Below are positions 53,801-61,485 of a DNA stretch of 64,000 nucleotides, one piece after another. Origin of the DNA: Zygaena filipendulae (Eukaryota > Arthropoda > Insecta > Lepidoptera > Zygaenidae). The translations under genes and the position numbers were made by a program. Numbering within the stretch: the stretch's first letter is position 1; each line of letters opens with the position of its first letter. The DNA is taken from assembly GCA_907165275.2 (NCBI GenBank), contig OU015673.1, positions 6,475,001 through 6,539,000 on the forward strand, in the 5' to 3' direction. Under the pieces are notes generated by a model, which was given only the letters and a program-made list of their open reading frames with translations, was not told where the DNA came from and did not search any database.

Positions 53801-55616
53801 AAAGTTTAAAGTATAGCTTTCAAATGGTGTTATTTTCATTCATCTTCATTAGTCATTTAGTTTTTAAAATCGCTCGTAGCAAATTACAAGTCAGCGATTC
53901 CATAGTTTTGCTCGCAAGTGTAGTTTAGGACTAGAGTAAATGGACATAGATAAGCAATAGTGTGTTAACCCACACTGGAGAAATTTTGAGTAAATTAAAG
54001 TTTTAAAATTATAGCGCCATTTTGTTTCAACATTTTTATATTCAATATTTAGTTACATATGTATGTAATAAGGTAAACACAGAATTAAAAGAAGTTCTCT
54101 AACTCTCAATAAATCGTTCTGAATCAATAACTTCGTTTTGTGGGTTAACATGTTATTGCTTATCTGCGTCCAAATGTGATTGAATCGTATTTTACTTTTC
54201 GTTCCAGCTAATGGACGGCATAGCCAACAACTGCCTCAACCTGGAGCGCTTGGAGCTCCGCTGGGACCCGGAGAACTTGCGCTTCAGCGACAAGAGTCAG
54301 AAGGCCATCGACGTGTTGCGAGTCAAGTGCTTGAAGCTCAAATGTCTCGTGCTCAGGTGGGGTAAATTGCATACTACTATCGCAGGTGACCACACTATCA
54401 ACCAGCTAAGCACCTACCTAGGCGCGTCGCTTGCAGTGTGGCCAGCTGCGAAAGTATGCAGTATGTCTGTTCACTAGGATTAGTCACTCGGCGAGTTACT
54501 TGACTCTTAGCAATAAACGAAGCTCTTTATAGTGTGACTTTAGCCTTACGAAGTTGTTCCTTTTTTCTAGACAATAATAGCAACGATTTTGCAATGCCAG
54601 TTTATAGCCCGATACTGACGTATTCGTTAAGGCGTTTCTGGACGAACAAGCAACTAGTTAGTTTATTATTATCTGTTCCCCGAGGTTTCACCCGCGTTAA
54701 TTTCGGAGTTCCCGCGGGAATTCCGGGATAAAAAGTAGCTTATGTCCTACTCTGTACCCCTCAAAACGTTGCAAAAGTTTCATGTTGATCGGTTGAGCCC
54801 TTCAGGCTTGAAAGCGTAATAAACAACAAGCAAACAAAATCACATTCACATTCATGTAGGTATGATTGTAACATCAATTTATTCGGCTTTATTCGGCTCT
54901 AAAAATGCGCATTTTAGTTGCGCCTATGATCTTTACGTCAGCAACAGTAATTTTAGAAATATCGTAAGGGCTCAGGTAACTAAAAACACTCTAACGGCCC
55001 GCATTCAGAGTCGTTTTTTAATGATAACTTAATTTAAGTAAAGATTCCAAAAAAAAGCTGCCGCACGCATTACGTTCATTAATGTTAATTGGCATTGAAC
55101 TAATTAAGTTAAATTCAGTTGAATGTCAATTAACAAAGAAATCATTAAATTGAATGTCAATTAACAAAGAAATCATTAAATTTAATGTCAATTAACAAAG
55201 AAATCATTAAATTGAATGTCAATTAACAAAGAAATCATTAAAACGACTCTGAGTGCGGCCGTAAACCGACGGACATTTTGTGGTTTTTAAAGTAAAAATT
55301 TTTGTCCACTCGGGTCATATAATGCGTTTTCATAGATTTTTTTTTTGTAGACCTATTTTTCTTTACATCTCTCTTTAGTCTTTACTTACTACTACCCTCG
55401 ATAGAAGGTAATCATAGTTTACCAATAGTATGCTAACCGTGGTTTACCAAAGTATCGATCTACCCGCATTTTTTCCACAGCGACGGCAGATATTACGAAA
55501 TCGTGAAGGCGAACTTCGAGCGAGCCGACCGCACCACTGTCGTCCGGACGTCCACTAACTGCCGAGTGTCCAACTATTACTTGTTGTCTAATTATAAAGA
55601 TTTGATATTCAATTAA
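41749..55616 (+). CDS. F-box and leucine-rich-repeat protein (SCF substrate receptor)
   Basis: Eleven exons join in phase into 516 aa: 41749-41847, 42836-43004, 43625-43780, 44300-44449, 44996-45156, 45680-45785, 45902-46103, 46722-46889, 51573-51627, 54208-54356, 55481-55616. An F-box lies at about 36-80 (EKLPDKVLLNIFSYLTHREI, VVCRKW, TRLWTHVSL). LRR-like units follow (CPNLTHMLLDF; ATPNLRVINLYGINFVDDS; LECLAVNFCNKVTGS; IQELDVTATDL; LERLELRWD). An acidic run sits at about 194-201. Such proteins bind Skp1 through the F-box and present substrates to a cullin-1 ligase through the repeats. I do not recognise the ortholog well enough for a symbol. Introns 8 and 9 are swollen by transposons. Confidence 0.88.
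41848..42835 (+). other. F-box gene intron 1
   Basis: AT-rich, with a truncated Helitron-like fragment at 42550-42660. I see nothing else. Confidence 0.45.
42836..43004 (+). CDS. F-box gene exon 2 (F-box domain)
   Basis: It follows tattttcag and encodes the F-box, EKLPDKVLLNIFSYLTHREI to LRPEISGLHV. The donor is the weak G|gttggt at 43005; the phase needed by exon 3 selects it over neighbouring GTs. Confidence 0.85.
43625..43780 (+). CDS. F-box gene exon 3
   Basis: GSLESLLALISIRFGPSLRY, then ELITHTVLHELAAKCPNLTH. The donor is gtaagt. This is the first LRR-like unit. Confidence 0.87.
44300..44449 (+). CDS. F-box gene exon 4
   Basis: AMQLHDFSEMQAFPTKLRYL, CICLSEVIF, NFINGLEILHLIG. The acceptor is atttccag and the donor gtaatt. 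Confidence 0.88.
44996..45156 (+). CDS. F-box gene exon 5
   Basis: TYEKVEEEEEEIYEVINVHK (acidic run), then ATPNLRVINLYGINFVDDSH and SSNCIQ. It ends in phase 0. Confidence 0.88.
45680..45785 (+). CDS. F-box gene exon 6
   Basis: LECLAVNFCNKVTGSTMKTL, then RRLTCLLMNGC. The donor is gtaaga and the following intron is only 116 bases. Confidence 0.87.
45902..46103 (+). CDS. F-box gene exon 7
   Basis: SLQSEHVMNVEWEKSSIQEL, DVTATDLSTECLIDMLSRIP, FNDTVLKAWIEAGTA. The donor is gtaagt. Confidence 0.88.
46104..46721 (+). other. F-box gene intron 7
   Basis: It contains the 21-bp tandem array at 46190-46335. The rest is unremarkable. Confidence 0.5.
46190..46335 (+). repeat. 21-22-bp tandem repeat
   Basis: About six units of gatctagcaacataatgcaa with point changes. 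Confidence 0.9.
46722..46889 (+). CDS. F-box gene exon 8
   Basis: NLVALDVDSSDNLTDEALHR, then GLVLSGMPHITDQLWQSVLQ. It is GC-rich. The donor gtgaga is followed after one base by a Helitron. Confidence 0.87.
46897..47342 (+). mobile_element. Helitron-like element interrupted by a MITE
   Basis: It starts A|tctaaactcatattataaag one base after the donor hexamer gtgaga of F-box exon 8 and ends gaaaccgcggagaaagCTAG|T. The palindromic insertion 46966-47212 splits the body; the two halves together match the copy at 19538. Confidence 0.7.
46966..47212. mobile_element. Palindromic MITE (GGCCGGCAGTCTCGACAAC ends)
   Basis: Left ggccggcagtctcgacaact and right gttgtcgagactgccggcc are inverse. Longer inner arms pair as well (cgtatcgatcgttaact, gggacccaaaaatcataacg in inverse form), so most of the 247 bp can fold into one hairpin. 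Confidence 0.8.
47353..47430 (+). repeat. SINE head fragment
   Basis: agcaccgttggcctagggac (A-box side) and cgcgagttcgattaccg (B box) lie directly after the Helitron end. It is a tRNA-derived SINE fragment. Confidence 0.45.
49168..50187 (+). pseudogene. Tc1-like transposase with one nonsense codon
   Basis: A 339-codon frame begins MSLTPEECTRILTMLETGRS and carries the bipartite HTH (TARTVGVSLSTVQRVLRRYE). The DDE_3 catalytic domain has VMFSDESKF, FMHDNARPHTGR and RSPDINPIEHAWDEL. The spacing between the second Asp and the Glu is 34, the DD34E of Tc1. The frame is broken only by TGA at 49354-49356, where relatives would have Arg (CGA to TGA is a one-base CpG change). It is otherwise full length, so the copy is young. 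Confidence 0.9.
50364..50757 (+). mobile_element. LINE 3' fragment inside the Tc1 right terminal repeat
   Basis: About 390 bases without coding end tccaataaaagaattttatt and (TTA)n. The repeat ttattgc is present on both sides (50357-50363, 50752-50758) as a likely target duplication. The uninterrupted left Tc1 repeat shows what the right one looked like before insertion. Confidence 0.75.
51160..51431. mobile_element. Palindromic MITE in the hAT 3' flank
   Basis: cagggtgttaggtaaaatag and its inverse ending ctaacaccctg are flanked by TA on both sides. The halves pair almost throughout, through gagaattcgatat and an A/T-tract, so the 272 bp form one long hairpin. TA duplication points to Tc1/mariner mobilisation. 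Confidence 0.85.
51573..51627 (+). CDS. F-box gene exon 9
   Basis: A 55-bp exon, KILIMGTQERLGVNIHVDQ, between cccag and gtgaat. It lies 42 bases past the end of the nested hAT element, and the phase fits both neighbours. Confidence 0.83.
52104..52190 (+). mobile_element. MITE family B, copy 3 (short)
   Basis: cggtctttatcgggtttaag and gattgattgcccatctgtag match the core and end of copies 10547 and 29622. Confidence 0.5.
52289..53920 (+). mobile_element. Second Tc1-like transposon, decayed
   Basis: cactcgcgagcaaaactatg and its inverse ending gctcgcaagtg are flanked by TA. Long terminal repeats of about 160 bp include gtaccatttgaaag/ctttcaaatggtg. The ends resemble those of the Tc1 at 48861 (cactcg.gagca), though the internal sequences differ. 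Length is 1632 bp. Confidence 0.88.
52614..53670 (+). pseudogene. Broken Tc1-like transposase
   Basis: The frame opens MDTTLTETA, meets a stop, then QQGHSQRVVARQLHISQS, where a 28-bp direct duplication (52683-52740) shifts the frame. The linker has GRRRCTSNRDDRF, and the catalytic domain VLFSDECRM, LLMHDNARCHTS, LSPDMNSIEHLW. More stops (in QWG-stop and before WTVRRR) and frameshifts near 53405 and 53560 follow. The C-terminus RARGGNTKY is kept. It cannot be active. Confidence 0.85.
53942..54171 (+). mobile_element. MITE family A, copy 3
   Basis: It opens tggacatagataagcaatag and ends attgcttatctgcgtcca, an inverse pair. The hairpin gtgtgttaacccacac is conserved. Confidence 0.72.
54208..54356 (+). 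CDS. F-box gene exon 10
   Basis: LMDGIANNCLNLERLELRWD, then FSDKSQKAIDVLRVKCLKLK. The acceptor is cgttccag and the donor gtgggg. Confidence 0.87.
54672..54865 (-). mobile_element. Helitron-like element
   Basis: ttccccgaggtttcacccgc, gttcccgcgggaattccggg and ttgatcggttgagccctt give the reverse-oriented body. The terminal CTAG is lost. Confidence 0.6.
54994..55261. mobile_element. MITE copy 3 with internal 31-bp tandem repeat
   Basis: The ends cggcccgcattcagagtcgt and aacgactctgagtgcggccg match copies at 20351 and 39180. Inside, 55121-55244 is four copies of a 31-bp unit (gaatgtcaattaacaaagaa...), which the other copies lack. Confidence 0.8.
55481..55616 (+). CDS. F-box gene exon 11 (C-terminus)
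   Basis: DGRYYEIVKANFERADRTTV, then NCRVSNYYLLSNYKDLIFN-stop. A polyadenylation signal AATAAA lies 120 bases on, at 55736-55741. Confidence 0.87.
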
Positions 55617-56756
55617 AAGTTCTCGAGACGTTACTTCGACATGTTGAAATGTATTTTTTTTTAACAAGTTACAGTGTATTTTTGGATGGATTTCTATACG
55701 TACTTTGTTAAAACTGCCATTGAAGCGTGTTTGAATAAATTTATCTTTACTAATACAAGTATTTTTATTTATAAAGGCAGGAGACGATACGAGGCACCTT
55801 AAAACTTCTTCGCAAATGTAGATTTTAGATCCGGCTCGAAGGACCATTTTATATAAAGCTTCTGTTAAGAAGTATTAATTAAATAAGTCAATTATTATAC
55901 AAAAATCAATCCTATATTCGATTTAAAACTAAAATTCGCTTTAATACTTAAACTTGGCAAAATTTTATCAAAATTTTCTATAACTTTTCGATATACCAAC
56001 ATAACTTAAAAAAAAATTTGAAGGTAAAAAAAATAAATTTCAAAGAGAATACTACTAAAATAATAGTTTATTTACAAATTACTGTGAGAGATGTTATTTT
56101 CTTTTATTTATTGTAAGTAAATTGTTTTCATCTATTAGTCGAATATATTTATAAGCTATTATTATACATAACATCAGTTCATAAATAAATAGATTTCTGT
56201 CATACAGATTGTATGTTGTCAATGTCATTAAACATGTTACATTTTTTAATTTACTTATATCAAAGTTCCATTCGCGATTTTATTATTTCAATCAAATATT
56301 ATAATTTAAAAACGTCAATCCACTGTACGGGATGTTTTAGCTGAAACTTGTTATTTTTGCTATTACAAGAAACAAATGTGATCAAGTAAAACAAAAGTGA
56401 TTATTAGCACATTGTACAAAAAAAAAGTTGTAAGTATAGAATCAATAGTGCACTCAGATTTATACCTAGTGTCGAAAGTCGAAACCTTATCGTATAGGGT
56501 CAAGGAACAGCAACGAGTAGATGATATAATATTATCATAATTAAGCGATCGAGAGACCAAACTAACTGCCTAAAACAGCGAACATACATCGTCACAACGA
56601 CAAAATTTTAAATCATACTAAAAATCACAGTCACATCGCTGATTTATATTAAAAAAAAAAACACAACAACTTATAAATAAAACGGACACCACTCGCGAAC
56701 TGCACAAACTTCAACTGTTTTTAATCTTCGTGGCGGTAGAAATAGTCCTCCAGCAG
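55617..56756. other. Convergent 3' region of F-box gene and Trc8
   Basis: F-box polyadenylation signal AATAAA at 55736-55741; on the - strand, AATAAA at 56067-56072 and 56103-56108 could end Trc8. The two 3' ends would be about 330 bases apart. Otherwise AT-rich with nothing recognised. Confidence 0.5.
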
Positions 56757-58522
56757 TCATCTCACACCGTCGGCCATTAACATGTCCGGTTCCTCCTCTA
56801 ACAACAGATTCTGATTATTGTCCTCCACGTTCCCAGCGTCCGAATTGTTATCTTTATTCACGTCGCTGTCTATTTTGTACAATATGTCGTGGCAGAGCGG
56901 ACACCTGTCCTGCACGTACAACCACTTTCTGAGACACACGCCGTGGAAGAAATGGTTGCACCGCGTTATCTTCGCCGAGTGCATTTCCTGGTAGCATATG
57001 GCGCAGACGTCGTCCAACCTGTCCAGTTGGTCGACGGACGCCTCCCGCAACGAGTTGATCTTGTTGACAGCGGTGCGTCGCTTCATGAACACGGACCAGC
57101 CGGCCCTCGCCTCGCACCATATATTGAAGTAGGCGTGTATGCACATCATCACCGCGCGAATCGCCCCGCCCGACTCGAATAGAAGGATCCATGCGCCGTT
57201 GAAGAACAAGAATATACCGAAACAAAACTCCACCGTGTTGCCGAACGCGCGGATGTAATAGACGTAGTCGTCCAGTTGCTCCCAAAACGTACTCCTGTAC
57301 GCGTCTATTAGGAACAGCGAGTAAATCATCAGACTGACGACCACTTTCACGATCACCTCTATACTGAAAGCGCTCACCGCCAGCAGCCACGTCGATATCG
57401 TATGCTGAGACCACAAGTAGACCAATAGCGATATGGGGAATATAATGAGAAACGCGCACACTCCTAAGGCCCTCACGTGTCTATGCGTGCTGGGGTTGTG
57501 GGACGCGCTCAGAGACATGAGTATTGGGTTCACAATGTTGTGCAAGAAGTGTAATAACGCCGTGAAGAGGAGGCAAAAGTTTCTGCATAGCCTTACAAAT
57601 CGCTTCTCTGGATTCAGCGACGTCAAGCCAGTTTGCAGGGCTAGTATATAGAAGAGTATGGCCGACACGGTGCCAATACTCTTGTCTTCTTCCTCATCGG
57701 TCAGCAGTATCCATTGGAAGAAATTGCCGATGTAATGGCAAAAGAATGAGATCACTGATGTCATCCCCAGCACCGCCGTGATAGTTTCGCAGCCGGTGAC
57801 CAGTAAGGACTTGGCCATAGACGCGAGCGATTGCACGGCCAGTATTGTGGAAACCTTCAAGCTATCTTCGGCGTCTTCGTCGTAATTATCCATGAGCAGC
57901 AATATAGCGTGCTCGGCGACTCGCATCACCCAAAACACTCTCAAGACGCAGGGCACATTCAAACGCATCCATTCGGTTTCGACGAGCGCCGACAACCCAT
58001 AATTACTAACGAAAAGCCTCCCGTGCTGGTAGCCAGAGTACACCACTTGAATGACGTTGTAAGCTGACGACCATAGCACGTATTTGACTAGGAACAACGG
58101 CAGCAGGGCGGCGAAGACCGGCGAATGGTGTAACAAATTAGGCGGTACAGGCAACATTGCCAGAAACGATGGCGCCATAAAACTGATCAGCAACATTTTC
58201 TTGTTAGACGCATTCCTCGGACCGAGATGCACGTTTCTGAACAGGATGGCCAGCACGAACTGTATCGCGAAGTTTTGTATCACCAGTATCCCGGGACCGT
58301 CGAGGTCCAGTAGGTTTTTTATGTTTAAATTGAGCATGTGCTCTAGTATGCTGGTGGAGTGGTGCGGGGAGGTCGGGGCGAGCGTGAGCGTTTGTATCTG
58401 CTTGATAGCCGACACGTTGGTCCAATAGGAGACGAACACCAGGCCCACGGACATGAGGTACAGGTACACGATGATCAGGTGCTTCGTGTACAGAACGAAT
58501 ATGCACAGCGCCGACATGCATC
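56757..58522 (-). CDS. Trc8: Trc8/RNF139 membrane RING ubiquitin ligase, last exon
   Basis: A single exon of 587 codons follows the acceptor gtttctgtttcag; the in-frame ATG at 58538 lies in the intron and is not the start. The protein has about ten hydrophobic segments, the conserved loop LRVFWVMRVAEHA and the TRC8 core runs ILALQTGLTSLNPEKRFVRL and LLHFLHNIVNPILMSLSASH. A C-terminal RING-H2 follows (CAIC-x-Y, CNHFFHGVC, KWLYVQDRCPLC; plus-strand 56889-57012) and an acidic tail. TRC8 sits in the ER membrane and ubiquitinates ER-associated and sterol-pathway proteins. The first roughly 60 residues must lie in an upstream exon that I do not find before the window edge. RNF145 is a relative, but the LRVFW and RING details favour TRC8. 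Confidence 0.88.
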
Positions 58523-59087
58523 CTGAAACAGAAACCAAACGCGACCGTTAAACAGTAGTTAGCAACCATTGAAAACTTTTTTTACATCAACGATAGCAGC
58601 TACCGAATTTATTGGCGCGTGTATAGCAGTCAAACTACGCAGTTCGTTGTAAAAATAGTACAATCTAAGTTACTGTAGTCTGTATATAATTTAAAAATCC
58701 CTTTATTGTTAAAGATCTAAAATAGGGTAGGGTTTGTTGGTAATAAACATTAATCCTAATTAATTAATTAAAAAATTAATAATTAAATTTTAAAATAACA
58801 TGATTGTTCATTTTCTAAACCGACAAAGGTGGATTGGTTTCTAATTTTTATAGTAACTACTTAGTTATTTAATTTTTACATGTAAAAAAATAGATTCTTT
58901 TTTTTGTTTTACTCAGGCAACCATCGATTTATTTTTAAATGAATCTTTTTAGCCAGTGAAGCTAACTTGACGGTTACACACGCCTTATTAAATTCCGCGA
59001 TACATAAATGTGAAATAATGATTCTTTTAGAGCAGTGGTTTCTAATTTGCGGTCTGTGAAACACCAGTGGTCCGCAAAAGCTAATCT

Positions 59088-59168
59088 TCACCCGCGGTAA
59101 TTTTGGAATTTTGGAAATTCCGCGGGAATTCCAAAATTACCGCGGTTGAAGCCGCGGCGGACGGCTAG
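59088..59168 (+). mobile_element. Helitron 3' end in palindromic form
   Basis: cttcacccgcggtaattttg and caaaattaccgcggttgaag are inverse, followed by ccgcggcggacggCTAG|T. Two 3' ends appear joined head to head. Confidence 0.55.
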
Positions 59169-59689
59169 TTCAATATTAAGCTTGTAGTAGTCATAGGTTC
59201 ACTTTACATGACGTGTCCTGGCGTATGGAGCTGCTAGTTGTTTAGGCGGGTCATTGACTCGAGATACAATAGTGTATTAACATTGAATAAAAATCACACG
59301 ATTCAATTAAAAAGTATGGTGCTCGTTTTGTTATTGTTACTCTGTACCAGTTTTTTTTTTAATCCTACCTAACTATAGATTTAGTTTTAGACAAGGCATT
59401 CTCCACGATGTCACTCGCGTCAATTTGGGAATTTCCGCGAGAACCCTATGTCCTTTTCTGTACCCCTGACAAAATTTCACAACAAACTCACAAACTTTAC
59501 TTCTTTAGTATATTATTAATTAGACAATATAGATTAGAAGTTTACATTTATAACTATTGTATTTAAATGTTGACCAAAATAAATAATCTAGTCTATAATT
59601 AACTAAAACTTTAGGTATATATCACAATATATGCTTCCTCTAATGGGTCTCACGGCCTGAGCAACTTCCATCACAAAAAAAAAAATCGT

Positions 59690-59815
59690 CATTCCATTGG
59701 ATGTTGCGAATATTCGCATCCGCACCCGGAAATGCGGAGCTTCCGCATAGATTTGGACATCTGCATCCGAATAAGCAATAATCAATGCGGATGTTCATGC
59801 GGATGCGAATGTAAT
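59690..59815 (-). mobile_element. Partial relative of the CAGGGATG MITE
   Basis: gatgttgcgaatattcgcat, gcggagcttccgcatag and gcggatgcgaatg match the right part of 39927-40288 in inverse orientation. Confidence 0.55.
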
Positions 59816-60122
59816 ACAAGTTGCGACTAGATATTATCACCTATAGGACGAATTTTTTTATTTAGTATTTAGTAGCGCGGGTTTAATTTACGAACCACAG
59901 CGTAACCGCCTTGAATTAGTAAAGGCGGCAATATTACTATTTATTAAGTAAATATAATGCTTATATTTTTAATTTCAATGAAGTATTATCAATATGAAAA
60001 AAAAAATAGGAGCATTATCATCTATACCATAATAAAAGAGTAGAATCCGCGATTCTGTACATTGATATTTTTAATATAAACTGACAGGGGACGATAAACG
60101 AAGAGTAACCAACCACAAAAAA

Positions 60123-60322
60123 AGGGTTTTAAAAATCTTTTCTGTCTGTCTGTCTGTTCGCGATAATCTCCAAATCTACTGAACGGATTGTCATGGGGTT
60201 TTCACAGGTAGATTAAGCTTAGCCTGGAGGTACATATAGGCTTTGTTTCATTGAAATTCGATATCGGGAAAAAAAGTTGTATAAAAACCTTTCGCGCAGG
60301 TGAAACCGCGGGGTACAGCTAG
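60123..60322 (+). mobile_element. Helitron-like element, other subfamily
   Basis: ttctgtctgtctgtctgttc, acggattgtcatggggttt and gcaggtgaaaccgcggggta precede cagCTAG|T. Confidence 0.55.
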
Positions 60323-60403
60323 TACTTAATTTTAATTTTCATTAATAAAAATGTATATTATTACTTTATCATTGTTTAATTCTTCATTCATATAATTATA
60401 TAA

Positions 60404-60611
60404 TCTATACATATAAAATGCTTTGTCCTGAATGACTGATGGATAACACACAGCCTAAACCGCCGATACTTGAGTGTTATTTGTATGACGTAGGCATCCG
60501 ATAAGAAAGGATTCAACTCCTAAGGGGATGAAAAGGGGTTGCAAAGTTTGTATGGAACAATTCCGCGGGAACTTCGAAATTATCACGGGTGAAACCGCGC
60601 GGGACAGCTAG
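60404..60611 (+). mobile_element. Helitron-like element, other subfamily
   Basis: A|tctatacatataaaatgctt opens it; acgtaggcatccgataag and cgggtgaaaccgcgcggga precede cagCTAG|T. Confidence 0.6.
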
Positions 60612-61199
60612 TATTTATATAAGTTGTGAGCCTTGAAAAGTTCACAAATCGGCAACCGCAACGTCCCTAATTTCATTTGCGGGGAGATCGGGGGATCGGA
60701 AGAAGAGTAAAAATATTTACCTCAAATCTGTAAAACTCCGAAATTTTAAATACTCAGGCAATTTTTTTTTTGTTACAATGGTACTATTACATTTGGTAGT
60801 ATTTGATATAGTTATACCTACTTAATCACTCAATAAATATCATACTTCATTAATTTCGCACGAATTGGACTTCGGCACTTCGTTATCAAGTAATTTTGAC
60901 AGATTCTATAACCTTTCTCGGTTATTCTATAATCGGTCTGTACACAATACTTATGAGGAGAAAAAAAAGTTTGTTGGTATGTTTGCAGAAGGTAGTCTCT
61001 ACAACAATCTACTCATAAAAGTAAAACAAACTTTATCTTTTCTATACATGGCTGGGTATGAGCTGTGCTCTTGCACTTTTGGTCAAGGGATTGATTAAGT
61101 AGTAAGTACTCTAAGCATACATAGGTACCGGACTGGATTTTAAAAGATTGTAAGCACATTGATTATTTATTTTATTTTAACAGTTCACAGGCCCATAAC

Positions 61200-61380
61200 A
61201 TAGTAACAGATAAGTTGTAAGTGTACTGCCTCCTTTAGTTTGGTTAATGTGTTGTTCCCTTATGATCTTGTCTATGACACTTTTTATTATCTAGAGAAGC
61301 TGGAAAATGTACTCTTGTAAACTCGACTCTGATATAATAAATCTGCTATAACTAATCAATGGTGATTATCATTTAAAACA
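61200..61380 (+). repeat. Putative 3' part of 5' LTR
   Basis: The sequence before the primer-binding site ends atttaaaaca and has AATAAA-like signals (ataataaatc near 61333). The LTR's left boundary cannot be set without the partner LTR, which is outside the window. Confidence 0.35.
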
Positions 61381-61392
61381 TGGCGCAGTCGG
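61381..61392 (+). other. Primer-binding site of the LTR retrotransposon
   Basis: tggcgcagtcgg lies 94 bases before the gag start. The TGG opening is the usual complement of a tRNA 3' CCA, and this text resembles the tRNA-Ser sites of 17.6/297-type elements. Confidence 0.55.
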
Positions 61393-61485
61393 AAGTACAA
61401 TAATTAACTAAACAACTAATTTTAAAGTTTATCACATTCAAGTACACAGAAGTGTTCGTACTCGTATATTGTGAAGTGAACCAAA

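Larger units (their letters stand above)
51628..54207 (+). other. F-box gene intron 9
   Basis: It holds the Tc1 at 52289, MITE B at 52104 and MITE A at 53942. At 51885-51935 there is a short inverted repeat (aataaaacgcgaccaacctg and its inverse). The rest, 51640-52100, is unremarkable. Confidence 0.5.
58523..61380. other. Trc8 upstream intron or flank
   Basis: No Trc8 first exon is apparent. It holds Helitron-type pieces (59088, 59405-59520, 60123, 60404), a MITE fragment at 59690-59815 and AT-rich filler. The 77-codon open frame near 60865-61098 has no recognisable domain and may lie in the LTR. Confidence 0.45.

Noticed and set aside
58523..58538. ATG at 58538 as the Trc8 start
   Set aside because: MVSVSG is the translation of a polypyrimidine tract and cag acceptor; the protein lacks its expected N-terminus there.
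60865..61098. 77-codon frame as a Trc8 first exon or retroelement gene
   Set aside because: Wrong strand for Trc8, no signature residues, and probably within or beside the LTR.
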